A stretch of 64,000 nt of DNA from contig NC_135558.1 of NCBI RefSeq assembly GCF_964340395.1, positions 5,195,501 through 5,259,500 on the forward strand. The letters run 5' to 3'. Below, piece after piece: positions 12,922 through 29,371 of the stretch. Made by a program: the position numbers and the translations under genes. The stretch is from Glandiceps talaboti. Lineage: Eukaryota > Hemichordata > Enteropneusta > Spengelidae. How positions within the stretch are numbered: the first letter of the stretch is position 1; every line of letters starts with the position of its first letter. The notes beneath the pieces were generated by a model that saw only the letters and a list, made by a program, of their open reading frames with translations, was not told the DNA's origin and did no database searches.

Positions 12922-14280
12922 TTATATTCACTTGCTTACCAGTATGTTTCGAAGAGGAGTCTTTTTTATTTGCGCGCAAGACTACTAAACAGTGTTCGTG
13001 GTGGTGATTTTCAACTGTTGTTCAAAATTCCTCCGGACTCCCCCCCCCCCGATTAGAAATAAAGACTAAGCCCTCTAACCTTTGATCCTCTCACATACAA
13101 ACTACGGAATTTGACATTTCGTCCTGAAGAGGAGTAAAGTACTACAAGTACTACCAGTTGTCGGTGCAATCATGTAATGGTGTTCAAGATATTTCTATAA
13201 CGGCTCCTGGCCTTTTGAATATTGATTATTTTGAACTTATTGTCAACTTTATGAGACACAAATTGAAAATGTTAAGCTTTAAATGCCACAATGGGATATT
13301 GTAAATCTTGATAGACAACTTGGTACATTCCCATACATTGTACATCGACCAGAGTTACTCGTGTGAACTTCACTGTACGTACTGTCAGTCTCCCCTAACA
13401 CATCCATGGTCTCAGTAAGTCATGATCATAACATGGGTCTTTAGAAACGTTCACCTTGTGAAATTTACAATTGAAAATGTAATATCATCTTAAGAATTAC
13501 AAAACTCAAAGTTTAGCTACCTATGAGTTACGTTTGAACCTTTATTCATATGGCTTCACGTCTCAATGTACACCTCAGGTGAGGTAATGACGGTATTGCG
13601 CTGACAGGGGGCACTTACACATGTACAGTTACATGTAAAAAAAAAAAAAAAAGTGAAGGTCTAGGTCACGTGAATTTTGTAAACTATAATGTATATCTTT
13701 CTTTACGAGATATTAAAGCTGTATTTGATGATGTACAGTCCTGCAATAACACGATGGTCATTTTGATGACGAAAAAATATGTGATATGCTCTAGTATAGG
13801 TGGGCGATTTCGATTGTCCACTGATAATGAGCACATGACTGGTTGTTGTCCATGACAAAATTACGTTTTCGGTAAGCTAGCTGCCTCATTGTCACGAGTT
13901 AACCAACCTGTATCATGGCTGTTGATGATAGAACGTCGACTTCGTAAGTGTCAAGCGTCAAGCTGAAGTGAGTCCACCATGCAGGCTGAGGACATACTAC
14001 TATTACTAGTAGCCTATGATTCATGCTGAATGCAATGTTACACATTAATAAGGTAACAGTGATTTCCGATACTGTAGTGGTCTACAATAATTCAATATAG
14101 CTGTCTCAACTCTGAAAGGGGCTTCCCTTTACTGAACATCTATGATATACACATGGAAGTATTTAGACAGTGTAAACTATAGCATAACCGGTTCTTTTTT
14201 TAAGAGTCAATAATATTATCTGAACTTTAAGGGATCGTTCACCTTTAGTTAGAAAAGTGTAGATTTTTTTTAATCTCTTG

Positions 14281-14530
14281 GAGTCATGATGGTAGAATGG
14301 TAAGAGTGGCCAGTTTGCAATCTGCAGGTTGCAGGCTCGAGCCTCGAGCTCGCCGTCACAGTGTTTTTTAAAGAGGCTGCAATGGATTGTACGCTCTCCA
14401 GGGAGTTGAGGAAGTATGAAGGGGCCGTTGCGCCCCTCTAGATCCGTGCCAGGGATGATACGTAATTAGTAATTAGTGCTTAAATTAGTGTAATTAATGC
14501 TTTGATTATAAAGTGGGAAACTGCAATGTA
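14281..14530 (+). mobile_element. tRNA-derived SINE
   Basis: The head has A-box-like 'tggtagaatggtaagagtgg' and B-box-like 'ggttgcaggctcgagcc' at tRNA-like spacing. The body 'tgcaatggattgtacgctc' with 'cagggagttgagga' and a downstream 'aaagtgggaaactg' matches the tail of the copy at 17465-17715. The Deu core is missing, so this is a shortened or related subfamily. It is not a functional tRNA: it runs directly into the SINE body and shows no terminator. Confidence 0.65.
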
Positions 14531-14756
14531 AATTGAAAACCTTTTTTGTAATTCGGGAGGGTCGTTTTTGAAAACTGGAAGGGCTACTGTGAAACAATGT
14601 CATGCGGATACTTTTATTTATTTATTCACGTTACACCTTTATCCTGTTTTTGATCTAGCCCAGAGAAGGATTTTAAAGACGAAGGTCGACAGACAGGGAT
14701 GCCAACGCAACAATTCTACATAAACCTATCAACTTCGTAAAACTTTCATTTAAAGT

Positions 14757-20373
<5,617 letters not shown>

Positions 20374-20388
20374 AGGGAAAACGAAACC

Positions 20389-20411
20389 CAAACAAACAAA
20401 CAAACAAACAA

Positions 20412-20484
<73 letters not shown>
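20389..20484. repeat. (AAAC)n-(GACA)n microsatellite
   Basis: About six AAAC units pass directly into about 18 GACA units, starting 16 bp after the TRAF stop codon. It would lie in the 3' UTR. Confidence 0.95.
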
Positions 20485-20485
<1 letters not shown>

Positions 20486-20958
20486 TCACTCACTAGTTAA
20501 CGTTTCATTGATATGCACAGTATCACATAAAGTTTCAATTTTTGACTGACTGCATTGTATATTGATAATCATAACGGCATCTATTGCGCATGTTTTTATA
20601 TATTACATATAACTTGACACACAACAGTTTCCCATTCATATTTCCTCCTTTTCCAAAATCAAATAGTTTCTCTAGAAATTAGTAATTGACAGTGATACAG
20701 TCCGAGATAAGACCATGCATATAGAAGAGTGGTCGCATTACGTAAATGAGAGATTTTCAGTCCCATCTCATCTATGTTATCAATTCTTCGAACAAACAAT
20801 AATTGGGCCATGATTTGCGTGATACTGTCGAATTGTTATTTTCCTATTTCTTTGTGTGCATGTATGATAAAGCAACTTAAAAGTTATATAATCTCGAAAA
20901 AGGAAATAGTCGTGGGGTTGTTGTGTTTGTTTGTTTGTTTGTTTGTTTGTTTGTTTGT

Positions 20959-20990
<32 letters not shown>

Positions 20991-21710
20991 GCTGTTTACA
21001 AAATGTAAGTTTCCTTTTTTGTGGGATGAATTTTCGAGATATTTGCACGGAAAAACTCGTTCAGAAAAGTCCGATCAACATAATTATAAACGATTTGCTG
21101 TTACCATTGCCTACAGGGAGCAAAACGGTTGATTTATCCATGGATCTATATCTCAATAATGGATTTATGATTTATCTCAGTTGCACCCCTTTATGCTTGG
21201 GGCTTTAGGGGATCAACGAAGTCTTTTATCACCAGATTTACATTGTGCGACTTTTCTGAAATGGAGTCATTTAAAGATGGGCATGTATTACCACGCTGAA
21301 AGACCTGTTGCATACTGGGCTGAGACATTCCGGTATAACCAAGAGTTCACCAGTTTGTCACATCGAAGTTGAATGCAATAACAAGACAGATAGATTTGAA
21401 GGTTCATAATATGTTGTTTCGCTATAGTTTCATAGTTACTGTAGTCTTTTGATAGTATCAATTTGCTTTACTTATAAGCTTACATGTTTGTTTGTTTATA
21501 TTTGTGGACTATATATCTATTTATCCATCTGTTCTTTAATTGACGAATGATTATGAAACGACATGGCTTCTTTGGGGTAACAGAGTGGCAGAACTATCTC
21601 CCAAAATGGCCTGAGTCTAGAATGTTGGCGAATCTGCATCCAGTGTGAATCTGAATCCTGTCGGCTTACCTATCCCACAATGCACCGTGGATTAGCCTCA
21701 AGTGAGGAAG
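20485..21710. other. Intergenic region between TRAF and zinc-finger gene A
   Basis: Apart from the GTTT/GTT array, no gene is recognised. Short open frames (for example 21181-21372) have no motif or homolog that I know. The final 50 bp, with 'cccacaatgcac' near 21675 and 'aagatggcgacc' at the start codon, look promoter-like. Confidence 0.4.
20924..20992. repeat. (GTTT)n-(GTT)n microsatellite
   Basis: GTTT units change to GTT units without a break. It is intergenic between TRAF and the first zinc-finger gene. The apparent poly-Val/Cys and poly-Leu frames are artefacts. Confidence 0.95.
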
Positions 21711-21720
21711 ATGGCGACCC
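21675..21720 (+). promoter_or_regulatory. Candidate promoter motifs of zinc-finger gene A (ZNF143-like and YY1-like words)
   Basis: 'cccacaatgcac' resembles the ZNF143 core, and 'aagatggcgacc' over the start codon resembles the YY1 element AAGATGGCGGC, which commonly overlaps initiation sites of TATA-less genes. These are motif resemblances only. Confidence 0.3.
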
Positions 21721-23949
21721 TTGTCATTAAGGTTGAAAAATTAATTTATCTCGATACTGCGTACAGTGTCTGGCGTAGTGCTAAATCTCTTGGTTATTCC
21801 GAAGTGTCGAACAATGTCTTTGCAGAACACCTGCTAAATATACACAAACAACATTGCGGGGAATGTTTCCCAAGTGATTGTCAACAACGAGGTCATGACC
21901 TTAATTTCCGACTTGCTCAGGATTCTGCTGAGTGTCGGGAACAGGTCGAAATGCAGACAGAGAATGTTACTGTGACTGATACTGATCCACAGGCCACGTC
22001 TATAACCATGAGGTAAGTCTGTTTTTTTTTGTTTTTTTTTTTTGTTTTTTTTTGGGGGGGGGGGCCCGGGGGGACTGCAATTCTGTACCATTTCCTCACC
22101 AGCATCGTGAGCAATTAGTATACTGAACACATAGCCATCATTATTTTAATATTTATCATTTTATGGGGTTTTTTTTTTTGTGTGTGTGTTTTTGTGTGTT
22201 TTTTGGGTTTTTGTTTTTGTTTTTTTGGGTGTTTTTTTTTTGGGGGGGGGGGGTTGCACGAGGTCCTATGATCACTTCTTACAGCTAGGTATCAAGAGAA
22301 GTCAGCCAGTTAGAAAGCAGGCCAGTAATGAAAAGTAATACATGTATATGAATGATATTAAGCATTATACAGTTCAATATAAATGTAACAAGCATTTATT
22401 TATAAACTTGTGCAAAGTCTTTATCAATTCAAGGCATGCCTAAATTCTACCATGGAGTTATACTTCCATGATTCTACTATCTCTTTAATGCAATGGTGTC
22501 AGATTTGTACATATACTACTCAGAATATTACATAGCACTGAGTAGGTTGTCACAGACAAGACACGGTGCAAGACTTTGTAACCATGCAAGACTTGTCTTA
22601 GGTATGGTCTATTGTGAGACGGCGAAGTGACAAATAATCAGATACACACTTGATGTGTACTCTTGTATTCCTCTTCTTACACATTCTTTCCTTGTTGTTC
22701 TATCAATAGGTGCATTGAATCAAAAACCATTGGTGGCCATGATCACTCAGAGTTAGTGATACCTAGACAAGAACATGAAAGTAATCCAGTTGATAATCAT
22801 CAAGTAGTCAACCACAAAGAAACTTCACAGTATTGTAACAGTGACACTTTAAGCAACAACAAAAAACCCTCCTACAACATGCATACTCCTTCTTATTCAC
22901 ATCCATCTATTAGTAATTTTCAACACACTGCATCAAATATCAATGATGGCCTGTATCAAGGTGTGATAGATAAGGACACAAACAGAAGAGAGCATGACAC
23001 TAACTCATACTCAATGGATAATAGGCCATTACTAAATACAGAAGATTCTCTGGATACATCACCAATCTGTCCTAAAGGAAGTTTAATAGAAGACTCTCTT
23101 GAAACTTCACCATTTTGTCCTAAAGGAAGTTTAATAGATAACAATAAATATGAAGGTAATTCCATAGATGTGAGTTCTACACAGAATACAATGACAGGGG
23201 ATGATGCGATGAACTATATAACAATAAAGAAGGAAGGGATTGATAATGATGATGATGATGATGATGATGATGATAATGATAACCAACAAACAAACCAGCA
23301 CTCTAAATGCATACAACACGAGGACAAAAGTGAACACATACCTACCAAAGCCAAGAGTCTTAGCAATGAACCCTTTCCAACAGGACTAATTAAAGCCCAA
23401 CTGCATGCAGATACTAGTGAAACGTCAAGAGGTATACAGTTGAACAACTATGAAAAATATGGCATTTACTATGATACGCCTCAAAACCAAAATAAACATA
23501 TTAAAGTAGGAAATAAGTGTATCTTTGAAGCAAAGGAAAAATCATATATATACACAGAGTATGGTAAAGGGTTTCATGGAAATGGTAATTTAAATCTAAA
23601 CAGAAACATACGAACCAACACAAATATTGGAAATTCAGACTTTCAAGGCAGTTGTATTTTGAAGAATAATCCACTAATCCACAGCTATAAAAGGCCTTTT
23701 GTGTGTAAAGTGTGTGGTAAAGATTTTTATAATCATTGCACTCTAAAAACCCATACACGAGTCCACACAGGTGAAAGGCCATTTGTATGTAAAGAGTGCG
23801 GTAAAGGTTTTCATCAACGTGGTAATCTGAACAGACACGTAAGAATTCACTCTAACGAGAGACCTTTTGTATGTGAAGTGTGTGGTAAAAGTTTTCATGA
23901 AAATGCAACTCTGAAGAGACATATGCAAATCCACATGAATGGCAGGTAG
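21711..23949 (+). CDS. C2H2 zinc-finger protein A with novel N-terminal module (two exons)
   Basis: Probable DNA-binding nuclear factor of 513 residues. Exon 1 is 21711-22012 and exon 2 is 22710-23949; the phase-2 junction makes SITM-R-CIESK. I chose ATG 21711 because the paralog starts with the same ATGGCGACC. Residues about 11-55 hold a compact module also present in gene B: AYxVWxSxKxxGYS, then VFAEHLLxIHKQ and CGxCFPxD. A disordered middle follows with a 16-residue internal duplication (EDSLDTSPICPKGSLI and EDSLETSPFCPKGSLI) and a SUMO-type site ITIKKEG followed by a GAT-repeat-encoded poly-Asp run. At the C-terminus there are two dead fingers (YTEYGKGF with ligands lost; DFQGSCILKNN) and three intact ones starting FVCKVCGKDF, FVCKECGKGF and FVCEVCGKSF with TGERP- or SNERP-type linkers. 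Finger remnants continue beyond the stop. DNA target unknown. Confidence 0.85.
22018..22256. repeat. Low-complexity T/G-rich tracts
   Basis: Two T-rich tracts ending in poly-G runs (22021-22072 and 22167-22253), with similar 'tttttttggggggggg' ends, in the intron of zinc-finger gene A. They may be a duplicated low-complexity segment; base counts here are vulnerable to sequencing error. Confidence 0.7.
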
Positions 23950-24328
23950 GCCAGTCATATGCAGAGTGTGGCATGGGTTGTCATGAAAGTTCAAGTACTG
24001 TACTTATCTGGACAGACACATACAGTGTTGCAGAACTGAAAGCCTTTTGATGCCAAGAGTGTGATTAAGGTTTGTTTTTTTTCAAATTGGCTGATCACAA
24101 AAATGTGGGAATTTACTGAAATCTATCACCTGTATAGCTAGTAGACCAGAGGATAGGTCACAGAAAATTTGTGCATAATACTTCTCCATATCTACAATGT
24201 ATGTGAAGTGACTTCATCAGAGTAGCAATCTGATGACAGATAAGAAGCTACAGAAATGAAAGACCCTTTCAATGTAGTAAAGCTTTATGTAAGAGAATTC
24301 TTAAGTGTACACATCATCAATGAGAAAC

Positions 24329-24381
<53 letters not shown>

Positions 24382-24545
24382 AGACATTGACAGTGGTGAA
24401 GAATGGGATGGGGGGGGGGATAATGGATAGTATGAAAATAGCAGTCTGGTGACATACTTGTCACCATAGAAATTAAAGGCCATAGAAATTAAAAGTTATG
24501 TAAAAGTTTTCATAAAAAATTGCACTCTAAAGTACACAGTTGTAC
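23950..24545 (+). pseudogene. Decayed C2H2 finger array downstream of gene A stop
   Basis: Finger-like remnants can be read past the stop at 23947: 'YAECGMGCHESSS' near 23957, 'CQECD' near 24050 after an in-frame stop, 'ERPFQCSKALCKR' near 24259, and a 'KSY.KVFIKNCTLK' remnant near 24500. These match the gene's own finger template (CGKGFHxxxxLK). The frame is broken by stops and shifts, and a GT microsatellite (24331-24379) has inserted. Gene A therefore probably encoded a longer array before truncation. Confidence 0.65.
24331..24379. repeat. (GT)n microsatellite
   Basis: About 24 GT units within the decayed finger array downstream of zinc-finger gene A. Confidence 0.95.
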
Positions 24546-26210
24546 AGCTTTCCACCAAATCATTATTTATGAAAAGAGTTAATTAACTTATTTACAATAT
24601 ATTTATTTGGATAAATTTGTATGTATAGCTTAATAAGTTCATATTGGTATGTTTAACTTGGGTATTTTACAAATTCAAAATTACATCAATCAATCTAAGG
24701 CCTAAAAAAAATAATTGTTTGGTTCCGGTTACCCAACCCCACCTAGTTTTTCACTGCTGACCCTCAACTTTTTTTTACATATTTGAGAAAAATTAATAAA
24801 ATCGCAAAATTGTGAAGTCTCACAAGAAATAGTGGATGCAGAAACTGACATCAATATAAAACTGTTCTTCAATCTGTAATGGCTGTACATCTGATAGGAA
24901 TAAATACATAACACAGAGCCTATTTGGAAAACAATGGAAAACCTGAAGTAGACACTCACACATGGAGAACAACAATAAAATACGAAATCTACCTCCCCCA
25001 CCTATTCTTAAATTGAGCGCAATCGGAACCACACAATTTTTTTGTGAGGCCTAACTATACAGATTTTGAATTTTCTTTTCTTTTTCTCTGCTGTTACTTT
25101 TGCATTTAAGGAAATGTATAAAAATAATTAATGAATAAATGATAAATAACCAATTTGCCTAAGTTTGCACAGAACTACATGGTATTGAAACTTCATTTTA
25201 TGACAACTGGTACCCATTCCATGTGATTTTGCAATACATTTATGAATATGTGATGTTGGTAAAAGTAGTGGTCATTTTAAAATGAATCAAGGGGAGACAG
25301 CATACAAGCTTTTAGTGAAGCACTGGAAAATATTTTGTTAACGAAGTTAGTGAAAGTGTCTTACTGGACATGCGTATGTTCTGACGCTTGATAACCGTGA
25401 CAAATTTTGTCACTGACTGGATAACATTGGTGATCACAAGGATTCAGTAGAGCGTCCGATGTGGTAGGAATGAGGAAAGAATGAAGCCGGGGACGATCGA
25501 TAGATTTTACATACAATCATTGGTTAGCACAAAAACACACATGGTGATCATCCATTTTCTTTTCATAAAAATGACATTAGAAAGACAGATATTTGAATAT
25601 GTAATATTTTCCTATAAAATTATGTGAATGTCTGTGGAATATGGAATGTAGTTGTATACACTTTCCCCACATAGCATAGATATTGGGCTAGGAACAAGCT
25701 ATTGATGAAGCAATGAACATAAAAATTAATTTTTGGGGAATAAAAAAAGATCGATGTCATTATTTTTACTTTTTTTTTTAATTTCAAGACTTTTTTAGCA
25801 CTTCTAAAGAAAATTGTGCAAACTCATCATTATATGTGTATAAAGTGTATACAGTATATATTTCTCTTTTTTTTAAATTCCATGTTCGGTCAAATTCAAA
25901 AATAGAAATAAACATTGATTGAAACTAGCACTCGAAAATCAATTTGATTTTGTTTTGCCCACTTACAACACCCCCCCCCCAGTAATTGACTCACCGGCCC
26001 TGGGCCCTATCAACGAATGTCTTAGCTGGGAAAAAAAACGTGGAAGAGAAATTACAAATGATGCAGATCTGTTTTACTTCTTTTAAACTTACCTTGTTTT
26101 TTAATTTTATTTTTCATTATGATTATTATTTATGTGAATCTATCAAGTTTTTTACATTTATATTTACTTTCACCGTGACGAATCTGCAACTGATAAATCT
26201 GAAACCCTAA
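24546..26210. other. Intergenic region between zinc-finger genes A and B
   Basis: AT-rich sequence with no recognised gene. It contains poly-C (25970-25980) and poly-T/A runs. The last bases, 'ccaacatggcgacc', form a YY1-like word over the start of gene B. Confidence 0.4.
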
Positions 26211-26216
26211 TCCAAC

Positions 26217-28532
26217 ATGGCGACCTACACGACGTCCGAAGACAGGACCATCAATCTCGACATTGCGTACGATGTTTGGCAGAGCGTTAAAGCTGTAGGG
26301 TATTCCAAAATGACAAATAGCGTGTTTGCAGAACATTTACTGTACATACACAAACAATATTGTGGGAAATGTTTCCCGGATGATTATCATCAAGAAAACC
26401 AGGAACAAAGTTACCACCAACAGGGTCAGATTCAGAAGATCGAGAGAGAACGACATATCGTGAATGATGCAGTCCCACAGTCCACGTCCATAACGATGAA
26501 GTAAGCCACTGATATATTATAAAGTGACTGGCGTTTGTATATATTTCTTTAGCTGAACTAGTATCAAACATTGAAACACTCTATTCCCCATTATTACAGC
26601 CATAAGGGGGGGGGGGGGCTCCACTGTGACTTTCTACATAATGTATATGTAGTTGGCTTGGATCTATTATAGATTCCTGGGCAGACTGATCTATTCTGCC
26701 TAAGATATATCAGGACTATATGGTTTAGCTGCGAGACCTCACGCTTTCTTCTTAACACTGAAAGGTGAGCATAAAAGCCAGAGTGGTCTAGCAGCAAGAC
26801 TAGACTATATATTACTATCTCAAGTTAATACCTCATTACCCAAATCAGACTCCAATTACTGTGATTTTCTGTCATGAATTTTGATGGAAATAATACAAGA
26901 TGGTTTACATGCATCCAAATCACACTAGACTAAAATTGTCTTACACATGAATATATTCATGTTTAGCCATTTTAAGAACATTCACAATGACACTATCCTT
27001 GTTTCTGTAATAGTTAAAACAGCCACTTTCATAATTAATAAAGATATGGCTTATGAGTCCCAAATGTTGGGCTCTGCCTCTTCAGTCGTACATCAACCCA
27101 AAAAAGTCATCCATTTTGAGACTAGATTACATGTATATATAATACAATATGTACTACCTTAGTTCCATCTTCTCTGGCACATTAAAATCTAACTCACAGA
27201 TATGACTTCTTACACTTCTCTTTTTATTTTACCCACAGATACATTAAATCAGAACCTGTAGATTATCAGTGTCAAGACCCAGAAGAGTCTGGACAAGAAG
27301 ATGAAGCCGGACAAGAAGATGAAAATACCTCTTACTCAGTTGATAACCACCAGTTGCTAAGTACAGAAAACTATTCTGAAACATCACCATACTATTCTAG
27401 AGAAAGTTCAACAAACAATGATGGACATCCATGCAGTTCTTTAGACACTAGTTGTACACAAAATACAGGTGGTGATGTCATGAACTCCATAACAATAAAG
27501 AAAGAAGGGAATGATGATGATGATAATGATGATGATGATGACCAAACAAAACAGGGCAAATGTGAACAGATACTACCCATTATTGCAGAAAGTGCCAGCA
27601 GTGAAGCCTTTCCAAATAGAACAGTTCAACTCAAACTACATACAGATACTATTGAAAATACAGACAGTGTGCATTTGAATAGTAATGAAGAAAATTACAT
27701 TTACTGTAAAATTCCACCAACCGAAAACATAGATAGTGAAGTTCGAAGTAGCTGTAAGACTGTCACAGAGAAAAATATTTTTGTATGTACAAAGTGTGAT
27801 AAAAGATTCACTCAAAATGGTAATCTGAAGAGACACATGCAAATCCACACAAAAGAGAGAACATTTGTATGTGAAGTGTGTAGAAGAGTTTTTAGTCGAA
27901 ATGACCATTTACAAGCACACATAAGAATCCACACAGATGAAAGACCCTTTGTGTGCAAAGAGTGTGGTAAAGGTTTTCACCAAAAGCAAAGCCTGAAGGA
28001 ACACATGAAACGCCATACAAATGAAAGACCATATGTTTGTCTAGAGTGTGGTAAAGGCTTCAATCAAAGTAGCAGTCTGAAGACACACCTGAAAATCCAC
28101 TCTAATGAAAGACCATTTGTATGTGAAGAGTGTGGTAAAGGATTTTGTCGACGTGACCATTTGGAGACACACATTAGAGTTCATACAAATGAAAGACCAT
28201 ATCTGTGTACTGAGTGTGGTAAATCATTCATTTCCAATGGCAGTCTGACAGTACACATACGGAGCCACCGAAAAGAAAAACAATTTTTATGCACAGAATG
28301 TGGTAAAGGTTTTTGTCGAAATGACTATTTGCAAGCACACGTAAGAATTCACACAAATGAAAGACCATTTGTGTGCAAAGAATGTGGCAAGGATTTCCAT
28401 CAAAGTGACAGTTTAAGGAAACACTTGAAACTCCACACAAATGAGACACTCTATGTATGTCACGAGTGTGGCAAAGGTTTTCATCAAAGTTGCACTCTGA
28501 AAGCACATATTAAATCCCATAAAACTCAATAA
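26217..28532 (+). CDS. C2H2 zinc-finger protein B, paralog of A (two exons)
   Basis: Probable nuclear DNA-binding factor of 525 residues. Exon 1 is 26217-26500 and exon 2 is 27239-28532; the phase-2 junction makes SITM-K-YIKSEP. The N-terminal module matches gene A (AYDVWQSVKAVGYS, VFAEHLLYIHKQ, CGKCFPDD). The middle has SETSPYYSRESS, aligned to the segment duplicated in A, then ITIKKEG followed by an Asp-rich run, a negatively charged SUMO-type site; YIKSEP is a second weaker one. The C-terminus has nine uninterrupted C2H2 fingers with HTNERP/HSNERP linkers. Fingers 2, 5 and 7 (NDHLQAH, RRDHLETH, NDYLQAH) resemble each other more than their neighbours, which points to block duplication. A has only three intact fingers, so the two should recognise different DNA. 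Confidence 0.88.
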
Positions 28533-28760
28533 GTATTTGTATGTAAAGAGTAAAATATTTTAAACAAACTGTAAATACACAAAATATTTCATTCAAACGA
28601 AAATCTAGAGTAGTGTAGAGTTTATCTGTGGCATCAAATCTTTTCGAAATGAAGAGAGATCTTCGAATTCACGGATAGCCTCTAGACTAATTTGTATGTG
28701 ACAAATATGGGAAAGGTTTCCTACACAAGTGCAATAAAAAATGACTTAGTATATCGATAT
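28533..28760 (+). pseudogene. Finger remnants and poly(A) signal after gene B
   Basis: After the TAA stop, 'FVCKE' is followed by a stop, and near 28690 the frame FVCDKYGKGFLHKCNKK is a degenerate finger whose second cysteine is tyrosine. The AATAAA at 28733-28738 is a plausible polyadenylation signal. Gene B, like A, has trailing dead fingers. Confidence 0.55.
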
Positions 28761-28984
28761 TCTATGAAGATTAAGTAAAACTGGAACTCGGACATGCAAA
28801 AATAGACATGTGGTGCCAGCATTCATATTGATTTTTCCATACTTTGTGAAATCAAGAGTACACAGAAAATCATTGTTGTGTAAATATATGAAATCTAAGT
28901 CTTATTGAAATTCTCCATTCAGAGAGGAATTTCCAATGCCATGTAGCAAGAACAAAGTATACACATATCAATATGATTAAAATC

Positions 28985-29195
28985 TGGTCAATTCTCGGTA
29001 CCTATAATAGAATTTCACCTGCTAGAGGTTCAAAATACAACAAGAAGGTTGACTTTCTCGGTACCTGCAATAGCATTTCATGTCATGCTAGAGGGGCAAA
29101 GTACAACAAGAAGGTTGCTTTATTCTCAGTACCTGTAACAGCATTTCTCCTCATGCTAGAGGGTCAAAATACAACAAGAAGGCCAACTTATTGTC
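28985..29195 (+). repeat. Three tandem copies of a ~65-bp unit
   Basis: Each copy reads roughly 'ctcggtacctgcaatagcat', 'ttctgctagaggg' and 'caaaatacaacaagaaggtt'. Copies start near 28992, 29057 and 29124. The array is downstream of zinc-finger gene B and has no known function. Confidence 0.8.
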
Positions 29196-29301
29196 ACAAG
29201 TGTTGATAGTGGAGTGGAAGTCTATGTGTCAAGCAAGAAATTGAATGTTCATTATTTTCACAACATGCATAGGTGGTTACACTGGTATACTTCTATTTCA
29301 G

Positions 29302-29371
29302 GTACAAAGAATTAGGCAAACGTCCTCCTTTCCAGGGTTGGATAACAAAAGCAAAGGCTGTAGAAATCTAA
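29302..29371 (+). other. Possible orphan terminal exon (acceptor plus 22-codon ORF)
   Basis: A pyrimidine-rich 'cttctatttcag' acceptor is followed in phase 2 by an open frame YKELGKRPPFQGWITKAKAV and then EI and TAA. The phase fits the donor of zinc-finger gene B exon 1 (26500), whose normal acceptor also begins with a Tyr codon. It might be an alternative 3' exon making a fingerless isoform, or chance. I recognise no family. Confidence 0.2.

Larger units (their letters stand above)
9801..14756. other. Intergenic region between WRAP53 and TRAF
   Basis: Nearly 5 kb without a supported gene. It contains a LINE-like tail (10455), hairpins (11348, 12888), a 'ggattcgaacccaggacc' SINE-like B box near 12355, poly-G/poly-C runs (near 11000, 12650 and 13035), a poly-A run near 13638 and the SINE at 14281. 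The rest shows nothing recognisable. Confidence 0.5.

Noticed and set aside
14281-14365. Functional tRNA gene
   Set aside because: It has A- and B-box-like words but imperfect arms, and it runs into a SINE body shared with 17580-17710.
21702-21710. Upstream GTG start for zinc-finger gene A
   Set aside because: Not an ATG; the paralog begins at the equivalent ATGGCGACC, so 21711 is preferred.
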